A DNA stretch of 64,000 nt from CAISCU01 sp051861545 (GTDB lineage: Bacteria > Bacteroidota > Bacteroidia > UKL13-3): contig JBIMKP010000025.1 of the NCBI GenBank assembly GCA_051861545.1, positions 1 through 64,000 on the forward strand, in the 5' to 3' direction. The first letter of the stretch is position 1. The number at the start of each line of letters is the position of its first letter. The translations under genes were made by a program, and so were the position numbers. This document shows, piece by piece, positions 27,001 to 34,456 of this stretch. The notes below the pieces were generated by a model. The model made no database searches and had not been told where the DNA came from. It worked only from the letters and a program-made list of their open reading frames with translations.

Positions 27001-27627
27001 CGCTCTTTTACGATGAGTAAGAATATCTTCCGTATCAATCATTTCATGAATAATTTCATCAGGAATTACCTCAACCTTCATTAATTCATGTGAAGTTCTA
27101 AATCCATCAAAAATATTTAAAAAAGGAATTTTAGATTTTAAAGTAGCTGCTTGTGAAATAAGAGCCATGTCCATTGCTTCTTGAGCATTTTTGCCGAACA
27201 ACATTGCCCAACCTGTTTGACGAACAGCCATCACATCAGAATGATCGCCAAAGATAGAAAGCGCATGAGTAGCCAAAGCTCTTGCTGCAATATGAAAAAC
27301 AGCTGGCGTATGTTCACCCGCAATTTTATACATATTTGGAATCATGAGTAATAAACCTTGAGAGCAAGTAAAAGTTGATGATAAAGCACCACCTTGAATA
27401 GAGCCATGCACCGCACCAGCAGCACCAGCCTCACTTTGCATTTCAATGATTTTAGGAACTTCGCCAAAAATATTTTGTTTTCCGGCCGCCGACCATTCAT
27501 CGCAAAATTCACCCATAGCAGAAGAAGGAGTGATTGGATAAATTGCACAAACTTCATTGGTTTTATAGGCTATATAGGCTGCTGCCTCATTGCCATCCAT
27601 TATCTTAACTTGAGCTGTATTTTTCAT
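24094..27627 (-). CDS. nifJ: Pyruvate:ferredoxin (flavodoxin) oxidoreductase
   Basis: A 1177-residue single-chain PFOR that converts pyruvate and CoA to acetyl-CoA, CO2 and reduced ferredoxin, in the cytoplasm. The domains are in the standard order: pyrimidine-binding (from GNEAAAYIAYKTNEVCAIYP), domain II, the gamma domain, two [4Fe-4S] motifs (CSQCGKCFLICPHAAIRC and CTGCNLCVEFCP), and the C-terminal thiamine-diphosphate domain (GCSSIFGG, GDGWAYDIG). Cysteines of the proximal cluster are in CAGCGETPYL. Full length and intact. It indicates capacity for low-oxygen or flexible carbon metabolism. Its promoter region has the ATGACT-TG-AGTCAT palindrome. Confidence 0.96.
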   Translation of the reverse strand: MKNTAQVKIMDGNEAAAYIAYKTNEVCAIYPITPSSAMGEFCDEWSAAGKQNIFGEVPKIIEMQSEAGAAGAVHGSIQGGALSSTFTCSQGLLLMIPNMYKIAGEHTPAVFHIAARALATHALSIFGDHSDVMAVRQTGWAMLFGKNAQEAMDMALISQAATLKSKIPFLNIFDGFRTSHELMKVEVIPDEIIHEMIDTEDILTHRKRAMSPENPSIRGTAQNPDVFFQSREAGNPYYNNLPGIIEKMMNKFAELTGRQYHLYEYYGAENPDRLIVIMGSGAGTVQEITEYLNEKGEKVGFVYIRMYRPFDSEAFVKCIPDSVKKIAVLDRCKEPGSQGEPLFMDVMGAISKFIPERKIELTGGRYGLASKEFNAGMVKGIFDMLKSDKLKYSFSVGIEDDVTKLSIDYDKTFSLEDHHLFRGLFYGLGADGTVSANKNSIKIIGDTTDYQVQGYFVYDSKKSGSLTVSHLRFDKNTIRSSYLVQSANFIACHQFQFIHKYNILKNAEKDAVFLLNAPYPHDEVWAQLPAKIQSEIKNKNLKFYVINAGQVARDTGMGNRVNTILQTCFFAISGVLPPEESIQRIKDAIKKTYSDKGDHIVQKNYIAVDQALANMHLIDTTNLEVGSMELDKMVPDAAPDFVKDVLAKIMSFEGDDLPVSSFPLDGAYPVATTKWEKRNLAAEVPVWDMDACSQCGKCFLICPHAAIRCKVYDKDLLETAPSAFKHTNPIGKEFNKETEAYTLQVAVEDCTGCNLCVEFCPVESKANPGRKAIHMEDQLPLREQEIENWDYFLSLPELDRSRANVKTVKGTQFLKPLFEFSGACAGCGETPYLKLLSQLYGERMMVANATGCSSIFGGNLPSTPWACNDEGNGPAWANSLFEDNAEFGLGMKLAFNKKAEIATNLLHGLVDLVGIDLSNKLINNIQINEEEIALQRTYVKELRLLLKGQTSFEARQLDVLADHFVKKSHWIIGGDGWAYDIGFSGLDHVLSTGENVNILVLDTEVYSNTGGQKSKSTPIGASAKFSVNGKLTGKKDLAMQAIAHGSAYVAQIAMGANDMHAVKVIQEAEAFPGPSIIIAYSHCIAHGFDMSQGAVHQQNAVKTGYWPLFRYNPSKPKGERFVIDSKDPIAGAKEFMYGETRFSIINKQNPEHAEEFMAAAEDGIAEHWMKLQTLKGI

Positions 27628-27684
27628 TACAAATTACCTCTTGGTTTGAGGGAATAAAAGTATATACATTGATTTCGGTCGGGT

Positions 27685-27698
27685 ATGACTTGAGTCAT
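27685..27698. promoter_or_regulatory. 14-bp palindrome ATGACT-TG-AGTCAT upstream of PFOR
   Basis: Two perfect 6-bp arms flank a 2-bp centre, 58 bp upstream of the PFOR start and 84 bp before the divergent YdeI-like gene. It has the shape of a dimer operator. It does not match the FNR site TTGAT-N4-ATCAA. The regulator is unknown. Confidence 0.45.
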
Positions 27699-27743
27699 GA
27701 AAAAAAATGATACTAATTAGTTGAAGGCTAATTGAATTTTACA

Positions 27744-27773
27744 TTTGTTAAAAAACGGGTTTTCACTATTTTG
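27744..27773 (+). promoter_or_regulatory. Promoter TTTG-N19-TATTTTG before the YdeI-like gene
   Basis: A -33-like TTTG (27744-27747) and a -7-like TATTTTG (27767-27773, one T shorter than TAnnTTTG) are 19 bp apart, the usual spacing in Bacteroidota. The ATG at 27782 is only 8 bp behind the box, so the mRNA leader would be very short. Confidence 0.55.
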
Positions 27774-27781
27774 CATTAAAG

Positions 27782-28381
27782 ATGAGAAGTCCACAAGTTG
27801 ACAATTTTATAGACAATGCCCAGGAGTTTGCTCAACCAATCCTGATTTATATACGTGAATTAATTCATGAAGCTTGTCCTCAAATAGTAGAATCGATTAA
27901 ATGGGGAATGCCTTCCTTCGATTATAAAGGACCATTAATTGTAATGGGAGCATTTAAAAAACACATGGCTATTAATTTCTGGAAAGCACAATTAATGGCA
28001 GATACAGAAAATCTATTTATCAAATCTGGTGATTCAATGGGTGGTTTTGGCAAATTAACTTCAATTAAACAATTAGCGCCTAGAGAAATTCTTTTGGCTT
28101 ATATTTATGAAGCAATTGATTTGAATGAAAAAGGAGTTAAAATTCAAAAAAACAAAAAAGAACTTGTTAGTGAAATCCCAATTCCAGATGATTTTCTATT
28201 AGAATTGAACAAGGTCCCAATTGCGATGTCCAATTTTCAGCAAATGAGCCCAAGTCAAAGAAAAGAATACATCAATTGGATTGTTGAAGCAAAAAGAGAG
28301 GCAACCAGAAATTCAAGAATAGAAAAGGCGCTTTCTCAATTGCTTGAAAAGAAAAGTCGTGATTGGAAATACCTAAAGTAG
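27782..28381 (+). CDS. YdeI/OmpD-associated, DUF1801-type protein
   Basis: A 199-residue cytoplasmic protein. The N-terminal half is a DUF1801 domain (IRELIHEACPQIVESIKWGMPSFDY, then FKKHMAINFWK), the fold of the iron chaperone frataxin-like IscA partners and YdhG. The C-terminal part is the YdeI 'omdA' helix set (VPIAMSNFQQMSPSQRKEYINWI, ATRNSRIEKALSQL). The biochemical role of the family is not known. The stop codon is 3 bp from that of the convergent esterase gene, with no room for a terminator between them. Confidence 0.88.
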   Translation: MRSPQVDNFIDNAQEFAQPILIYIRELIHEACPQIVESIKWGMPSFDYKGPLIVMGAFKKHMAINFWKAQLMADTENLFIKSGDSMGGFGKLTSIKQLAPREILLAYIYEAIDLNEKGVKIQKNKKELVSEIPIPDDFLLELNKVPIAMSNFQQMSPSQRKEYINWIVEAKREATRNSRIEKALSQLLEKKSRDWKYLK

Positions 28382-28384
28382 AAA

Positions 28385-29344
28385 TTATTTGTTTTTCCCA
28401 AGAAGAAAAAACAGTGGAATATCTAATCGTTTCGACCAAGCCTTTTCAGTATGCTCTTCACCAGGAAATATTCTGCTTTCAAACTGGTTTGACTTATATG
28501 ATTTCGATTTAAAAATAAAATCAGCTCTGGATTGAAATTCTGGATACAACGCATCTAAAGTAGCAGTTCCACAATCAAAATAGAACCTGTTTTTCTTTTT
28601 AACTGAAGGGATGTTAGAATTAAGATATTTAAAAATTGCTTCAGTACCAGGATTTCCTTTTCTGAAAATTAATGGCCAATGAGTTGATAAACATGCTGCA
28701 CTTCCAAACACATTTGGGTATTCACAAACTGCGTACATTGAAATCAATCCACCCATACTTGAACCCATAATTGAAGTATGTTTTTTGTCTTTATAGGTCG
28801 AATAGTTTTTATCTATAAACGGCTTCAGTTCTTTTACTATAAATTTCAAGTAATTATCTGCTAAAAGGGGAGTATTTGGTCTTTTTACCAAATTACCAAT
28901 TTCAACAATTGTACTATCTAATTCAGATTTACTTAAAAAATTTTCGAGGGCTTTTTGAGGTGTAAATTCTAAATGTCTTTTTGAGCCATTATTATAAATA
29001 CCAACTACTATACAATCTTCTAATTTTTCTGATTTCAATAAGTTGCCAATATGTTCATCTACATTCCATTCTTGCTTATTCCAAGTAGATGATGAGTCGA
29101 ATAACATCTGACCATCATGCATATATAAAACAGCATATTTTTTTGAATCAATATAGTTTTCTGGAAGCCAAACATCAACTGTTCTTGAATCGACAAACTT
29201 CGATTGAAAGTTCTCGAACCTAACTAGCTTACCAGAAGCCGTTGCATTTGAAATAATTTTTTGAGCCTCAAGTTTTGATGAAAATAAACCAAAAACAAAA
29301 TTTAAGAATAGGAGGGTTTTTAGAAACTTATTTAAAAAATTCAT
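28385..29344 (-). CDS. Secreted esterase of the D/Fes type
   Basis: A 319-residue alpha/beta hydrolase (signal peptide up to LEAQK). It shows YAVLYMHDGQMLFD, the strand-turn motif of the esterase D/ferri-siderophore esterase family, the nucleophile in MGSSMGGLISMYA, and a C-terminal His in FPGEEHTEKAWSKRL. Asp of the triad is probably in FYFDCGTATLD. It may act on ester-linked glycans or siderophores, but no neighbour helps to choose. It is just 3 bp from the convergent YdeI-like gene. Confidence 0.85.
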   Translation of the reverse strand: MNFLNKFLKTLLFLNFVFGLFSSKLEAQKIISNATASGKLVRFENFQSKFVDSRTVDVWLPENYIDSKKYAVLYMHDGQMLFDSSSTWNKQEWNVDEHIGNLLKSEKLEDCIVVGIYNNGSKRHLEFTPQKALENFLSKSELDSTIVEIGNLVKRPNTPLLADNYLKFIVKELKPFIDKNYSTYKDKKHTSIMGSSMGGLISMYAVCEYPNVFGSAACLSTHWPLIFRKGNPGTEAIFKYLNSNIPSVKKKNRFYFDCGTATLDALYPEFQSRADFIFKSKSYKSNQFESRIFPGEEHTEKAWSKRLDIPLFFLLGKNK

Positions 29345-29358
29345 TTTTAATCAATTAA

Positions 29359-29763
29359 TTATGTATTCTTTTCAAGTAAACTATTTAGTATTTCTCTGTT
29401 TAAAGGCTTTGAAATAAATTCATTTACTATTGGATATGATTTTGACTTTTCAATATCTCGAGGGTCAATGCTTGATGTTAAAATCTTTACAGATGTATTA
29501 GGGCAATATGATATCAAATACTTTTGAAATTCTTCCAAAAAATCCCAACCATTCATTACAGGCATATTAATGTCTAATAAAATTAAATCAGGTATCATTC
29601 TATCAATTTCTAACTTATTAGACTCCTTTTGTAAGTATAAAAATGCCTCTGATCCATTGGCGCAGCATATCAGATTTTCAGTAAAATTTGTTTTCTTGAT
29701 ATTGATTTTGCACAACATCATTGTAACATCATCGTCCTCAACTATCATTACATTGTTAAACAT
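29359..29763 (-). CDS. Single-domain response regulator
   Basis: A 134-residue receiver domain without an output domain. The acidic pocket is in VEDDDVTM, the phospho-acceptor is Asp64 in LILLDINMPVMNG, the switch Thr/Ser is in KILTSS, and the conserved Lys in EFISKPL. Single-domain regulators act by protein contacts, for example on motility or on kinase chains. The start is 1 bp from the end of the histidine kinase gene, so it is the kinase's partner in a two-gene operon. Confidence 0.93.
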   Translation of the reverse strand: MFNNVMIVEDDDVTMMLCKINIKKTNFTENLICCANGSEAFLYLQKESNKLEIDRMIPDLILLDINMPVMNGWDFLEEFQKYLISYCPNTSVKILTSSIDPRDIEKSKSYPIVNEFISKPLNREILNSLLEKNT

Positions 29764-29764
29764 A

Positions 29765-31225
29765 TTATTGAGGTTTAAAGCTAATTAATATTTCAGTTCC
29801 AGAATCATCAGACTTTTCAATTGAAATTGTACCACCCTGTGATTGCACTTGTGATGCAACCAAATATAATCCAAAGCCCTTTTTAGATTTGGTGTGAAAT
29901 CTTTGATATAAACCAAATACTCTTTCTTTTACGCGTTGTAAATCAATGCCCATTCCATTGTCTTTAAACTTCAAGAATATTTGGTCGTTTTTTAAATAGG
30001 ATTCAATTTTAATTTGAGGATTTCTATCAGGATGTTTAAAATGAATACTGTTTTTAATTAAATTAACGAAAATACTTTCTAAATAAGAATCAATAAATTC
30101 AATCTGACTTACTTCATTAAAATCAAATTCAATTTTAGCATTGTTCTCAATTATTTGATTTGCTAATAAAGCTTTAACTCTATTTAAAATATCATTAAAA
30201 TATATATTTGATTTTTCTACTGAAGTTTGATCTCTAATGATTAAAATTTTAATTAAATCATTTAAAGTATCATCTAAGTTTTTAACTGAATTCTCAAGGC
30301 CATTTAAAATTTCTTTTTCATTTAAAATTTCAACTCCATCATTTTTAATGATTTCTAAAATTGCCATAATATTTGTTAATGGCGCCCTCATATTATGGGT
30401 TGTTATAAACGAAAATTGCCTAAGTTCTTTGTTACTTTTAGTTAATTCTTCAATAAGTAGTATTCTCTCTTTTTCAGCAATTTTTCTTTGTGTAATATCT
30501 CTAGAATTAATAATGAATGCACCAATTAAAGGATTATTGAATTGGTTATTTCCATTAGCTTCTAGGTATAAATAATCACCACTTTTATCTCTTAATCTTA
30601 ATTCAGTTATTTTTCCATTACTCTGGTTTTCTAAAGCTTCTTTAAAATTCGCAGCTACAGTTGCTATATCATCAGGATGAATAATCTCAAATATGCTTTT
30701 TCCTTTTAATTCATTCTCACCATAACCCATTTTTTGCATCATAGATGCACTTTGGTACAAAATCTTTCCTTTTTCATCAACCAATGTTATGATATCAGAA
30801 ATATTTCTAACAAAGCTTCTAAATTTTTCTTCATTGTTTCTAATACTTTCAAAGCCATCAATTACTGAAATTTCTGTTTGATGTTTAGAAATAATTAATT
30901 TAAAGATTTGTCTTAATAAATTATCTTGACCATTCCTTACAGAAAAAATTCGGCAATCTTTAGCCAAGTTATTTATTTCGTTTTCTGGTACTTCATCACC
31001 ATAAAAAATAAAAACACAACATTTTGATATTTCTGATTTTAAAACTTCAAATTGTTCAATATTCTGAATAAAAACCAAAAATGCACTTTCTAATAACCTA
31101 CTGTCTAAATTAAAAGTAGGTGTATGAAAATGAAAATAGTTCTCAGTACCAAACTCTTCCATTACTAGATTTTTGACAGTCTCAGGTAGTGATTCTGGAA
31201 TAAAAATTAGTTCCTTTTTGTCCAT
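29765..31225 (-). CDS. PAS-domain sensor histidine kinase
   Basis: A 486-residue soluble kinase without membrane segments. Residues 1-120 look like a degenerate receiver or similar alpha-beta domain that has no clear Asp acceptor (inference). A PAS domain follows (about 132-250), with FRSFVRNISDIITLVDEKGKI. The H-box is SFITTHNMRAPL (His277). The ATPase domain has the N box VNLIKNSIHF, G1 KDNGMGID and G2 GFGLYLV. It should sense an intracellular signal and phosphorylate the adjacent single-domain regulator. The two genes are separated by 1 bp. Confidence 0.92.
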   Translation of the reverse strand: MDKKELIFIPESLPETVKNLVMEEFGTENYFHFHTPTFNLDSRLLESAFLVFIQNIEQFEVLKSEISKCCVFIFYGDEVPENEINNLAKDCRIFSVRNGQDNLLRQIFKLIISKHQTEISVIDGFESIRNNEEKFRSFVRNISDIITLVDEKGKILYQSASMMQKMGYGENELKGKSIFEIIHPDDIATVAANFKEALENQSNGKITELRLRDKSGDYLYLEANGNNQFNNPLIGAFIINSRDITQRKIAEKERILLIEELTKSNKELRQFSFITTHNMRAPLTNIMAILEIIKNDGVEILNEKEILNGLENSVKNLDDTLNDLIKILIIRDQTSVEKSNIYFNDILNRVKALLANQIIENNAKIEFDFNEVSQIEFIDSYLESIFVNLIKNSIHFKHPDRNPQIKIESYLKNDQIFLKFKDNGMGIDLQRVKERVFGLYQRFHTKSKKGFGLYLVASQVQSQGGTISIEKSDDSGTEILISFKPQ

Positions 31226-31411
31226 TTTATTTCAATTTTAGTACTGTAATTCTTCTTTTTAAATGCCCGCAATTTCTGCTTTTAAACCAAATATCTTTAG
31301 AAATTAGGATTCATAATCTAACAATATTTGTTTATAAGCAAATTAATATTGCTAAATATTTCAATTTCTTCAAAAATTTATCAAAAGATAAAAGGTCCTT
31401 TAGCAATTTTT

Positions 31412-32446
31412 TTAGTTGATGTTTAAATGAGAAACCTTGTCGTTTTTAACACCAATTCGAAAAAGCATAGATTTCCAATCTTCAATTTTTGCTTTTCCAT
31501 CAATTAACCAAATTACCTTTTTCTGATTCAATATGCTTCTATTATCTCTATTCTCATTAGGATTATAAATGTAATTCAGGAAAGTATCTGGAGAAATCCA
31601 ATTATCATTTACAGGTGCTGAAGGATTGATATCATCAATAATTAAGCAATCAGCATCAACCCAATCCCAAATCACATTAGTATTTTCATTTTTAACATTT
31701 GAAAACAAAAAAGGAACAAGTTTCATGGCTGTAAAATAGCTAATTTTCTCTTTTTTAATGGCCATTTCTGTTGTAATTCCAATTGATAAGGTTGTTTTTC
31801 CAACTCCAGCTTTTCCTGTAATAATTAAATGGGTTTCTTTGTTTTTGGTTGATATAAAATCATGAATCAACAACTTTTGTTTCTCATCGAGTTCAAACTT
31901 CCACTGACTTAGCCTTATTTGTTGAGGAAATTTACAGTTTTGTAAGACAATTTTAGTTTTATACCAATATATAAACGGAAAAAATATCAATATTAAGAGT
32001 ACTAAAAATACCGTTTCTAAAAAGGGGAATTCCTTGTCAAAAAATGCTAGAAATAAGGCACCTAAATAAAAGTATAACAAATCGGTAAATGTGTCAAAAC
32101 CAACATTTAACCAATCTGGTTTGAATGTGTATGAATCATGGATATTGAGTTTAACTTTTTGAGAACTTTTCTTAAATAATAAAGGGCCCAAGAAATTAAT
32201 TGACTCAAAAATTGTCCAGATAATAGCAGAGCAAAATATAGCCTCAAGTAAATTTAAATCAATTTGTAAAATTGAAAAATCTACTGAAATGGTGTAAGCA
32301 ATAAGTGCTGTAAAGTATCCAAGAGAGAAATGTCCAAATTGATTAGCCAGCCAGCTATAACTTAAAGAAACTCCTCTGTAAGAATCTTTTCCAATTAAAT
32401 CGGCCTTTAACTGATTGAAGATTTGATTAACTGTGATTTGAATCAT
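31412..32446 (-). CDS. Membrane protein with C-terminal DnaC-like P-loop ATPase
   Basis: A 344-residue protein of unusual build. The N-terminal half has about five membrane segments (one near 33-52, two near 63-85, others near 118-135 and 145-162) and the phrase SWLANQFGHFSLGYF. After a short linker comes a P-loop ATPase: Walker A GKAGVGKTTLSIG (about 211-218), Walker B DADCLIIDDINPS (about 265-275), and a sensor-like VIWLIDGKAKIEDWKSML. The ATPase looks like DnaC/IstB-type AAA+ or an NB-ARC-like switch. I know no characterised protein with this combination. It is divergent from mnmE and precedes the kinase gene by 186 bp. Its function is unknown. Confidence 0.75.
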   Translation of the reverse strand: MIQITVNQIFNQLKADLIGKDSYRGVSLSYSWLANQFGHFSLGYFTALIAYTISVDFSILQIDLNLLEAIFCSAIIWTIFESINFLGPLLFKKSSQKVKLNIHDSYTFKPDWLNVGFDTFTDLLYFYLGALFLAFFDKEFPFLETVFLVLLILIFFPFIYWYKTKIVLQNCKFPQQIRLSQWKFELDEKQKLLIHDFISTKNKETHLIITGKAGVGKTTLSIGITTEMAIKKEKISYFTAMKLVPFLFSNVKNENTNVIWDWVDADCLIIDDINPSAPVNDNWISPDTFLNYIYNPNENRDNRSILNQKKVIWLIDGKAKIEDWKSMLFRIGVKNDKVSHLNIN

Positions 32447-32547
32447 TGTTAGGGTAGTTTATGAATTTAAAAGTACAATTTAAGGGTAAAATTCAAATTA
32501 ATAATTATAAAAAGCTTGATTTTACTCAGTAAAAATCACATTGTACT

Positions 32548-32555
32548 TATATTTG
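32548..32555 (+). promoter_or_regulatory. -7 box TATATTTG directly before mnmE
   Basis: A perfect TAnnTTTG box ends 4 bp before the mnmE ATG, the same distance as for the 53-aa gene. No good TTTG is seen 19 bp upstream. The placement predicts a leaderless or nearly leaderless transcript. Confidence 0.55.
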
Positions 32556-32559
32556 CTTT

Positions 32560-33936
32560 ATGAATTATACCAGAAATAACCTTGAAGACACAATTTGCGC
32601 CCTTGCTACTCCAATGGGAACAGGTGCAATTGGTGTAATTAGAATTAGCGGACCCAAAGCTATTTCTATAGTTTCAAATTGTTTCAAAGGAAAAAACCTA
32701 AATGAAGTATCATCACATACATTGCATTTAGGCAAGATGATAGACGAAAAAGAAATACTTGATGAAGTTCTAGCTGCGGTTTTTATTGCACCCAAAAGTT
32801 ATACTGGCGAGAATACTATTGAATTAAGTGGACATGGTTCTCCATATATTCTCCAAAGGATTTTAGAGTTATTGGTGAAAAATGGTTGTAGAATGGCTCA
32901 ACCTGGAGAGTTTACCCTGAGGGCTTTCCTAAATAAAAAATTAGATTTGAGTCAGGCAGAAGCCGTTGCCGATTTAATCGCTTCAAGTAGTTCTGAAACA
33001 CATAGAACTGCCATGAATCAAATGCGTGGTGGTTTTTCTAAACAAATTTTAGAACTCAAAGAAAGATTAGTAAATTTTGCTTCTTTGATAGAATTAGAGC
33101 TCGATTTTTCTGAAGAAGATGTTGAGTTTGCAAGTCGACCTGAACTGAAAACATTGGTTCAAAATATAGTAACATTAATTTCAGTTTTACTTGATTCATT
33201 TAAATATGGTAATGCCATTAAAAACGGAATTCCAACTGTAATAGCAGGTAAACCAAATGCAGGTAAAAGCACCTTGTTAAATGCGTTAATTAAAGATGAT
33301 AGAGCCATTGTAAGTGATATTGCTGGAACGACTAGAGATGTTATTGAAGAGAGTTTTGTAATTAAAGGTGTTTCTTTTAGACTGATTGATACTGCTGGAA
33401 TTAGAAAAGATTCACAAGATATTATTGAGAATATTGGAATTGAAAAAACATTAGAAAGGATACAGAAAGCCAGTATCATTATGTATATGTTTGATGCTAG
33501 CATAACAAGCAATGATGAGCTTCAAGAAGAGTTGTCGCGCTTCGATGGAATCAATGCTGTTATTGTTCCTGTTGCCAATAAAACCGATTTATTAAGCAAT
33601 CAAGAATTGTTTTATGACAAAGCTTTACAAGTCATACCAATATCGTGTAAGACAGAAACTGGACTTCATTTATTAGAAGAAAGATTGGTTGAGGTAATAG
33701 AAAAAGATAAGGTTAAAAACGACGTTGTTATTACCAATTTAAGGCATTATGAAGCATTAAATAATGCAAGAGGCTCATTGTTTTCTGTATTAGAAAGTAT
33801 GGAATCGGGCAGGAGCGGAGAGTTACTTGCATTTGATATTAGAAAAAGTATTTTTCACCTAGGTGAGATAACTGGTGATATAACAACAGATGATTTATTG
33901 GCTAATATTTTTAGTAAGTTTTGTATTGGAAAGTAA
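32560..33936 (+). CDS. mnmE: tRNA modification GTPase MnmE
   Basis: A 458-residue GTPase that, with MnmG, adds the 5-carboxymethylaminomethyl group to wobble uridine 34 of certain tRNAs. It has the N-terminal tetrahydrofolate-binding TrmE domain (DTICALATPMGTGAIGVIRI), a helical domain, the G domain inserted in it (G1 GKPNAGKSTLLNAL at about 230, DTAGIRK, NKTD) and the C-terminal CIGK with the catalytic Cys. Full length. It is divergent from the membrane ATPase gene. Confidence 0.97.
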   Translation: MNYTRNNLEDTICALATPMGTGAIGVIRISGPKAISIVSNCFKGKNLNEVSSHTLHLGKMIDEKEILDEVLAAVFIAPKSYTGENTIELSGHGSPYILQRILELLVKNGCRMAQPGEFTLRAFLNKKLDLSQAEAVADLIASSSSETHRTAMNQMRGGFSKQILELKERLVNFASLIELELDFSEEDVEFASRPELKTLVQNIVTLISVLLDSFKYGNAIKNGIPTVIAGKPNAGKSTLLNALIKDDRAIVSDIAGTTRDVIEESFVIKGVSFRLIDTAGIRKDSQDIIENIGIEKTLERIQKASIIMYMFDASITSNDELQEELSRFDGINAVIVPVANKTDLLSNQELFYDKALQVIPISCKTETGLHLLEERLVEVIEKDKVKNDVVITNLRHYEALNNARGSLFSVLESMESGRSGELLAFDIRKSIFHLGEITGDITTDDLLANIFSKFCIGK

Positions 33937-34079
33937 CTAATGACTTAGGGCTTCTGGATTAGAAATAGTTTTCAAGGATTATGTGGATATTCCGTAAAAT
34001 TAAGGATAAACATTAAAAATATAAAACAATAAAACAATAAAAGTCATTACCCTTTATTTGGTAATTTAAACGAGACACT
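33937..34079. other. Spacer between mnmE and the repeat array
   Basis: This AT-rich stretch has no gene. Bases 34046-34051 (ATTACC) and 34060-34065 (GGTAAT) can form a weak 6-bp hairpin that might end mnmE transcription. Nothing else is seen. Confidence 0.4.
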
Positions 34080-34456
34080 AAATTTGCTCAACAACATAGT
34101 ACATATCAATCTCACCCTTAATCTCCCCCTCAAACTCCTCACTCAAACTCACACCCACACTCAAACTCATACTCCTCACTGATTATGCAAAATACCAAAT
34201 TTGCTCAACAACATAGTACATATCAATCTCACCCTTAATCTCCCCCTCACACTCACACTCAAACTCACACTCCTCACTCATACTCCTCACTGATTATGCA
34301 AAATACCAAATTTGCTCAACAACATAGTACATATCAATCTCACCCTTAATCTCCCCCTCACACTCACACTCAAACTCCTCACTCAAACTCCTAACCCAAA
34401 CTCACACTCCTCACTCACACTCACACTCACACTCCTCACTGATTATGCAAAACACT
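34080..34456 (-). repeat. Three tandem copies of the adenylate cyclase 3' end
   Basis: Three units (34080-34196, 34197-34307, 34308-34456; 117, 111 and 149 bp) begin with the same 52-bp core (34080-34131, 34197-34248, 34308-34359). On the minus strand the core reads EGEIKGEIDMYYVVEQI, which matches the C terminus of the cyclase (KGEIDMYYVVKQI). The core is joined to a variable run of GAGTTT/GAGTGT/GAGGAG hexamers (EFECEC in frame), like EFKCEF in the gene. Unit 1 ends with a TAG, as in the gene. In units 2 and 3 the TAG is replaced by TGG and the frame runs a few codons more (WYFA, stop). No unit has a start of its own. Confidence 0.9.

Noticed and set aside
34080..34456. CRISPR array
   Set aside because: Repeats are long, in unequal units and fused to low-complexity hexamers, and they match the end of the neighbouring gene; spacers are not unique sequence.
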